Source: Alloenteromonas sp963650805
GTDB taxonomy: Bacteria > Bacillota_I > Bacilli_A > RFN20 > CAG-826
Assembly (NCBI GenBank): GCA_963650805.1
Contig: CAVJMG010000001.1
Coordinates: forward strand, 372,001-436,000
DNA: 64,000 nt
Direction of reading: 5' to 3'
A program made the translations under genes and the position numbers. Below the pieces are notes generated by a model, which did no database searches, was not told the DNA's origin, and was given only the letters and a program-made list of their open reading frames with translations. Below are positions 59,283 to 64,000 of the stretch, in pieces; within the stretch, counting starts at the first letter, position 1, and every line of letters starts with the position of its first letter.

Positions 59283-60431
59283 TTATGACCTATAGGCAAC
59301 TTTGCCGTTAACGACAGTCATCAAGACATTGAAGGACTCATCAAGAACGGCGAAAGACGCTTTTTTGCCAAGCTCGATGCTGCCGTAGTCTTTATCAAGC
59401 TTCAGGTTCCTTGCGGGATTCAAACTCACGAGATTAATGAGATCAGAATAGGAATAGCCGAGTTTGCCAGCGATAGGCGCAACGTTCCTTAAACCTTGAT
59501 TCAGTTTAAGTATCGAAGCGGCTATCGTACCGTCAGCAAGTTTGGCCACGCCTCCAGACGCCCAAATTTCTTGAGAGCCAAGATGCGCCTTGACGCCCTC
59601 GGGAAGGTATTTCGCCTCGCAAGAGTCGGAAATCATGACGATGTCTTCTTTCTTCTTAGATTTGAACATCAACCCCAAAGCATCAGGGCAAACGTGGAAG
59701 GTATCGCAGATAATCTCTGTTTTAACTCCATCTTGATAGAGGCCTTCCCCGGTGATGCCGGGTTCACGATGGTGAAATCCCCTTTGCGCGTTAAAGAGAT
59801 GAGTCACGCATTTTAGGCCCGAGGGTATGCCTTCTTTGAATTTAGCGGAAGTGCAGTCGCTGTGGCCTAAAGATGGGGTGATTCCATGCTCAACGCAGTA
59901 TTTGAGAAATGTAGAGCCTTCGTCATTTTCGTAAGCGAAGGTGATTAGGCGGATATTCTCCTCGCTTTCTTTTTCAAAGCGAGAGAGCAATTCGACATTG
60001 GGCTTTAAGATGAATTTTGCATCCTGAGCCCCTTTATGGAGTTCGGAGATAAAAGGCCCTTCTAGGTGCAATCCCAAGACTTCGGCTCCGAAATGATCCT
60101 GCTTTTTGTATTCGGCGACGGATTTGCAGGAGGCGGAGATTTTATCGACGCTTTCAGTCATGGTCGTCGCTAAGAAGGCGGTCACCCCTTCCTTGACCAA
60201 GGCATCCGCCATGGTTTGCAAAGAAGAGACGGAGGCATCCATGACGTCGCATCCGTTAGCGCCATGAATGTGTTCGTCGATGAAACCGGGGCAAACGTAA
60301 ACATTCGCCCCATTCATGAGAACCTCATCTGGGCAGGAATAAGAAACGATTTCATCCCCATCAAAGGAGATATCGCCTTTTCTCACCCCATCGGGCAAGA
60401 CGAGATTAACGTTCTTAAAACCTTTTAGCAT
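59283..60431 (-). CDS. nagA: N-acetylglucosamine-6-phosphate deacetylase
   Basis: 382 residues of NagA: CPGFIDEHIHGANGCDVMD near the start with the HxH pair changed to HIHG, LGLHLEGPFI, SLGHSDCTSAKF, VTHLFNAQRGFHHREPGI, MISDSCEAKYLPEG. It deacetylates GlcNAc-6-P for amino-sugar use. Its Asp in ISDSCEA is the catalytic acid. It is convergent with the hexosamine kinase and 12 bp from rhaB; expected ribosome site weak. Confidence 0.9.
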   Translation of the reverse strand: MLKGFKNVNLVLPDGVRKGDISFDGDEIVSYSCPDEVLMNGANVYVCPGFIDEHIHGANGCDVMDASVSSLQTMADALVKEGVTAFLATTMTESVDKISASCKSVAEYKKQDHFGAEVLGLHLEGPFISELHKGAQDAKFILKPNVELLSRFEKESEENIRLITFAYENDEGSTFLKYCVEHGITPSLGHSDCTSAKFKEGIPSGLKCVTHLFNAQRGFHHREPGITGEGLYQDGVKTEIICDTFHVCPDALGLMFKSKKKEDIVMISDSCEAKYLPEGVKAHLGSQEIWASGGVAKLADGTIAASILKLNQGLRNVAPIAGKLGYSYSDLINLVSLNPARNLKLDKDYGSIELGKKASFAVLDESFNVLMTVVNGKVAYRS

Positions 60432-60443
60432 AATTCAATTATA

Positions 60444-61748
60444 TCAGCGAAGGAAGCAATACAAATTGCCTATGGCCGTAGCTTCCGAGGGGCCTCTGCG
60501 GACTTTTAACCCCGTAACCTCTTCGGTGAGCTTGTTGAGTATCTCGGCGTTGACACCGCCACCGAAAACACAGATGCCGTTGAACTTGCAACCGGTCAAG
60601 GTCATCATGTTCTCGATCGCGCGTTTATAGCCAAGGGCCAGTGAGTGGTACACGGAGTAGAAGAGCTCGCCGTTATCTTTAGGAGCGGAGCAGCCGTTCT
60701 CCTGAAGCAAATCCAAGACGGCCTGTTTCATTGAAGAGGGGTTGCTTAATCTCCCGTCGGTCACGTCGAAAGTACCCTGATAGGCTTTCCCGTTTTCCGC
60801 CCCGGAAGTGATTTCTCCAAAAGAGGCGATGGCGAGTTCGTCTTTCAAGCGATTGACGATCCACATGCCCATAATGTTTTGCAGGAAACGGATTTTTCCA
60901 GGATGGCTGAGCTCATTGGTGAATCCGGCCTTATACACTTTCATGCTAATAGAAGGATAGGAACAAACCATCCCCAAAAGGCTCCAAGTGCCGCTAGAGA
61001 GAAGAACCTCCCCTTCTTTTGCCCCGGAGGCATAGAAGGCGGCAGCCGTATCGTGTTCCAAGGTGGCGTAAACTTCGCAGTCATAGCCGACTTCTTCTTG
61101 AATAGACGGCAAGAGGTGGCCCAGGCGAGTCCCGGCGGACACGATAGGGGCGAGGATGGATGTCTCTAAGCCAAGGGCGTCGAATACTTCTTGGCAAGGT
61201 TTCCCCCACCTTGCATCGAGCAAGGCGCTCGTAGAAAGAGAGGAAAGCTCATTCTGCTTAACCCCGCAAAGGAGATAGCAAAGATAGCTAGGAAGCATCA
61301 TGAAAGTTTTTGCTTTTGAAAGCTTCCCGTCTTTGCGATCGCAATAAAGCTGATAGGCGGAGTCGAAATTCTGAGGATAGACGCCAGTGGCCATGAACAG
61401 AGACTCCATGGTCATGAATTCTTTTTGGGCCTGGAAGGTCCTGACGTCGCGATAGGAACGCACGTCGCCAATTAAAGCGTCATTTTCATCGAGCAAGGCA
61501 TAATCGACGCCGAAGCAATCGATGGCCATGGAAAAGGGGATTTTCCCCAATTCCTTGGCTTTCTTCATGCCTTTGAGGATCTCTTCGAAAAGGATATTCA
61601 CATCCCAATGGCAATGGCCTTCGCCCTCTTGAACCAAAGGGGTCTTGAAGCGATGAATTTCCTCAAGCTTCAGCTCCCCTCCTTCGTAATGGGCAAGGAT
61701 GTGGCGCGCGCTGGTCGCGCCGATATCAACGGCAAGGTAGTATTTCAC
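60444..61748 (-). CDS. rhaB: Rhamnulokinase
   Basis: 434 residues of the FGGY/RhaB family: YLAVDIGATSARHILA, FGVDYALLDEND, FMMLPSYLCYLLCG, LLSSGTWSLLGM, and ICVFGGGVNAEILNKL. It phosphorylates L-rhamnulose; it may also act on fuculose. The start overlaps the end of rhaD by 4 bp. Third gene of rhaA-rhaD-rhaB. Confidence 0.92.
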   Translation of the reverse strand: MKYYLAVDIGATSARHILAHYEGGELKLEEIHRFKTPLVQEGEGHCHWDVNILFEEILKGMKKAKELGKIPFSMAIDCFGVDYALLDENDALIGDVRSYRDVRTFQAQKEFMTMESLFMATGVYPQNFDSAYQLYCDRKDGKLSKAKTFMMLPSYLCYLLCGVKQNELSSLSTSALLDARWGKPCQEVFDALGLETSILAPIVSAGTRLGHLLPSIQEEVGYDCEVYATLEHDTAAAFYASGAKEGEVLLSSGTWSLLGMVCSYPSISMKVYKAGFTNELSHPGKIRFLQNIMGMWIVNRLKDELAIASFGEITSGAENGKAYQGTFDVTDGRLSNPSSMKQAVLDLLQENGCSAPKDNGELFYSVYHSLALGYKRAIENMMTLTGCKFNGICVFGGGVNAEILNKLTEEVTGLKVRRGPSEATAIGNLYCFLR

Positions 61749-62566
61749 TCCAAATAGCCTTTCCTAGGGGTAAGATTGAATCCTTTGGCGATTTCCTTGA
61801 GGTTCTCATCGGTGATGACTTGCTTCTTTTCGTAGGGAAGGGCCATCAAATAAAGCATGGCGGCTTTCTCGACGGTCTCGATGAGGCCAAAGGCTTCGTC
61901 AAGGGTGTCGCCAGCTCCGTAAATGCCGTGGAGCGTCCAGATGACGCAACGGTATTCTTCCATTTTGGCAGCGGTGTCCAAACCGATTTTTTCGGTGCCG
62001 CAAAGTTCCCAAGGGAGCACGCCGATGCCTTCGGGGAAGACGACGATTTCTTCGGTCATGGTTCTCCAAAGGTCCTTGGTGAAGCTCTTCTCGCCCAAAT
62101 CGTGGATGGAAGAATAGGTAAGGATATTCTGAGGATGGCAATGCATGATGACGTGGTTGTTGGGGTTGACCTTCAAGCGCGTGGCATGGCACATCAAATG
62201 GGCAAAGATCTCACTAGTGAATTTGGAATCATTGGCAAATCCCCAAAGAACTTGGGCGGTCCTGCGGTCTTCTTTGATGCGGATAACGCCGGTATTTTCC
62301 TCGGGGTGAGCCTTGGTGTTGCGGAAATAACGGCCAGTTCCGGTGAAAGCGAAGACCTTACCAACCAGGATGGGATCGGCTTCGAGGGGAAGAGGGATCT
62401 CGCGGATGACTTCTTTGCCGCCGGCGAGATATTCGTCGATGTCAGGCTGATCGAACAAGACGGAGATATTGCCGCCGTTGCGCTCATCCCAGCCAAGGCG
62501 GTACATGTTATCAATGATTTCCAGGTAATCCTGGAAGGTGCGGCAATCCAAAACTGTTTTTTTCAT
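61745..62566 (-). CDS. rhaD: Rhamnulose-1-phosphate aldolase
   Basis: 273 residues of the class II aldolase/adducin family: GWDERNGGNISVLFD, FTGTGRYFRN, HCHPQNILTYSS (Zn ligands HxH), TLHGIYGAGDTLDEAF. It splits rhamnulose-1-phosphate into dihydroxyacetone phosphate and L-lactaldehyde. Three bases separate it from rhaA. Could also cleave fuculose-1-phosphate. Confidence 0.93.
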   Translation of the reverse strand: MKKTVLDCRTFQDYLEIIDNMYRLGWDERNGGNISVLFDQPDIDEYLAGGKEVIREIPLPLEADPILVGKVFAFTGTGRYFRNTKAHPEENTGVIRIKEDRRTAQVLWGFANDSKFTSEIFAHLMCHATRLKVNPNNHVIMHCHPQNILTYSSIHDLGEKSFTKDLWRTMTEEIVVFPEGIGVLPWELCGTEKIGLDTAAKMEEYRCVIWTLHGIYGAGDTLDEAFGLIETVEKAAMLYLMALPYEKKQVITDENLKEIAKGFNLTPRKGYLE

Positions 62567-62569
62567 TTT

Positions 62570-63808
62570 TTATTTCCTCAAGGATAAAACGTTCTTTTCG
62601 TAATCTTCGACTTCCGAATACCATTTCCCGTCAGCGGGAACGCCTTCCCTAGCGCAATATTCAGCGAAGATATCGCCGAAGGGGAGGGTTTTGATGTCTT
62701 CGGAAAGTTGGAGGAGCTTCGTGCCATCGTGTTCGTTTTGAGCTTTTTGGAGCAAACCCCAAGGCGTGAGTAAGGAAGTGAGTAAAGCCTTTTGGGCGTT
62801 TCTCGCCCCAACGACAAGAGCGGCAACGCGGTTGATGGAAGCGTCGAAGAAATCCAAACCGATGTCGGTGCGATCGAGGGCGTCATTCCTGACGAGTTCA
62901 TCGAAGACGGCCCTGAGGTCGTCGTTATAGCGAATTACGTGATCGGAATCCCAACGAACTGGACGGGAGAGGTGGAAAGCAATGCGAGGGAGGAAGCAGA
63001 GCAAAGAGGAAATCTTATCGGCGACGTTTTCGGTCGGGTGATAATGGCCCATATCAAGCAAGCAGACGATCTGCTTGGAAACGGCATAGCTCACATAGAA
63101 CTCATTGGAGCCGACGGTGTAGGATTCAAGACCAATGCCGAAGACCTTGCTTTCAACGGCGACATCGACGAGGTTCTTGTCATAAGGAACGGCGAGGATG
63201 GTGTCGAGAGATTCCTTCAAGCGCTTCCTAGGGCCAAGGCGATCGGCGGGATCCTCTTTCATGCCGTCGGGAATCCAGATGTTGCAAAGGCAGCGTTGAC
63301 CGGTGGCTTTGGCGAAAGCCTCGGACACTTTGATGGAATTGATGCAGTGTTCAATCCAATATTGACGGGTTGCTTCGTCGTTGGAAGAAAGGGAGCAGCC
63401 ATCGTACATATGGGATGAAGAAAACATGGTCGGATTGAAGTCTAAGCCGAGGTTGTTGTCCTGGGCGTATTTAATCCAACGAGCGAAATTTTTCTCCGAG
63501 ATGTCTTTCCTATCGCAGATGTCATCGGATTCGTAGATGGCGTGGAGATTGATTTTCTTTTTGCCGGGGATTAAGGAGATGGCTTTGGAGAAATCAGAAA
63601 TCATCTCCTCATAATTCCTGGCCCTGCCAGGATAATTGCCGGTAGCTTGGATGCCGCCGGTCAAATCGCCGCTATTCTCGAATCCATTCACGTCATCGAG
63701 CTGCCAGCATTGGAGGGAAATGGGGGTTGAAGCAGCTTTTTTAAGAGCTTCTTCTACGTCAACGCCGTAAGCCTCATAGGCTTTCTTCGCTTTTTCAAAA
63801 TCAGTCAT
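62570..63808 (-). CDS. rhaA: L-rhamnose isomerase
   Basis: 412 residues of RhaA: KKAASTPISLQCWQLDDVNG, GGIQATGNYPGRARNYEEM, HAIYESDDICDR, LDMGHYHPTENVADK and HLSRPVRWDSDHVIRYND, with the metal ligands in the last three. It converts L-rhamnose to L-rhamnulose. AAAGGAGTCT precedes the ATG. First gene of the rhamnose operon; no transporter or RhaR/RhaS regulator lies in the visible part upstream. Confidence 0.95.
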   Translation of the reverse strand: MTDFEKAKKAYEAYGVDVEEALKKAASTPISLQCWQLDDVNGFENSGDLTGGIQATGNYPGRARNYEEMISDFSKAISLIPGKKKINLHAIYESDDICDRKDISEKNFARWIKYAQDNNLGLDFNPTMFSSSHMYDGCSLSSNDEATRQYWIEHCINSIKVSEAFAKATGQRCLCNIWIPDGMKEDPADRLGPRKRLKESLDTILAVPYDKNLVDVAVESKVFGIGLESYTVGSNEFYVSYAVSKQIVCLLDMGHYHPTENVADKISSLLCFLPRIAFHLSRPVRWDSDHVIRYNDDLRAVFDELVRNDALDRTDIGLDFFDASINRVAALVVGARNAQKALLTSLLTPWGLLQKAQNEHDGTKLLQLSEDIKTLPFGDIFAEYCAREGVPADGKWYSEVEDYEKNVLSLRK

Positions 63809-63862
63809 ACATAGACTCCTTTGCGCTTATTTTACCCGATTTGATATCAATCAAAGTATTTC

Positions 63863-63920
63863 GTGCGCATTTTTGCTCATAAGTTGCAAGGTGCGCACGC
63901 AAAAGCGCTATGCGCGGTTA
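63863..63920. promoter_or_regulatory. Repeated TGCGCA-type sites upstream of rhaA
   Basis: GTGCGCAT (63863-63870) and GTGCGCAC (63891-63898) are 28 bp apart, and ATGCGCGG and ACGCGCAA follow near 63910-63928. They lie 55-120 bp before the rhaA ATG and are candidate operator sites. The cognate regulator is not in the window. The remainder up to 64000 holds no gene. Confidence 0.45.
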
Positions 63921-64000
63921 AACGCGCAATTAAAATGCTTAAAACACTCGACGTCATCGATGCTCAATCATTTGCAAAAAGCGTTAAAAGAGCCCTTTCA

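Noticed and set aside
61820..62587. 255-codon plus-strand frame opposite rhaD
   Set aside because: Shadow of rhaD in reverse; composition follows the sense codons.
1..64000. UGA read as tryptophan (Mycoplasma-type code)
   Set aside because: Several clear genes end in TGA (sipW, the 44-residue peptide, the S26-like peptidase) and Trp is coded by TGG throughout.

Overview
The window looks like chromosome from an uncultured gut-type member of the Bacillota (probably class Bacilli). Genes use the standard code with TGA as a stop. Ribosome sites are AGGAGG-like, CcpA-type cre boxes are present, and TasA-like secreted proteins sit beside a SipW-type signal peptidase. Catabolic genes for rhamnose, fucose, glucuronate and N-acetylhexosamine point to life on host or plant glycans. 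This placement is inferred from gene content only.

Layout. 1-937: end of a cell-envelope locus, with an HTH domain fused to UDP-glucose 6-dehydrogenase. 938-4000: stacked repeat arrays, an AAA/DUF4143 ATPase and a DUF3990 toxin-like pair. 4.4-11.8 kb: a secreted TasA-like/beta-helix operon with its SipW peptidase. 12-22 kb: three more ATPases and two damaged AlbA_2 (Schlafen-like) regulators around capF-capG (N-acetyl-L-fucosamine synthesis) and a MATE exporter. 22-24.4 kb: phosphodiesterase and an ABC exporter with an AbrB-type switch. 24.5-28.4 kb: an AT-rich gene graveyard with a multiply frameshifted AlbA_2 gene, KptA, a toxin-domain fragment and a broken LOG gene. 28.6-37.7 kb: M6 metalloprotease lipoprotein, intact AlbA_2 regulator, HypA plus a large Fe-S flavoprotein, and a fifth ATPase. 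37.7-44.5 kb: a RiPP-like locus: HPr-kinase-like protein, PqqD-like protein, S26-like peptidase, ABC exporter and nucleotidyltransferase-like protein, divergent from an exported protein, a 44-residue precursor-like peptide and a Ser-rich lipoprotein. 45.8-51.9 kb: complete glucuronate pathway (uxaC, uxuB, uxuA, kdgK, eda) with an AraC regulator. 52-64 kb: tRNAs, fucI, a cytidylate-kinase-like gene, a membrane alpha/beta hydrolase under two cre boxes, an N-acetylhexosamine kinase, nagA, and rhaBDA.

Two things stand out. First, five DUF4143-type ATPases and four AlbA_2 regulators (one intact, three damaged) lie in 37 kb. Nearly every one with its upstream region preserved is preceded by its own private array of short iterated sequences. 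Three ATPase or orphan arrays have a spacing of exactly 23 bp although their units differ, and further arrays stand without any gene. In one AlbA_2 locus the same 12-bp iteron occurs both in the promoter and inside the reading frame. Second, a 44-residue peptide (37980-38114, minus) has a YxxP...TxG leader-like pattern and lies beside PqqD, HprK-like, peptidase, ABC and nucleotidyltransferase genes, with no cyclase or radical SAM enzyme visible.
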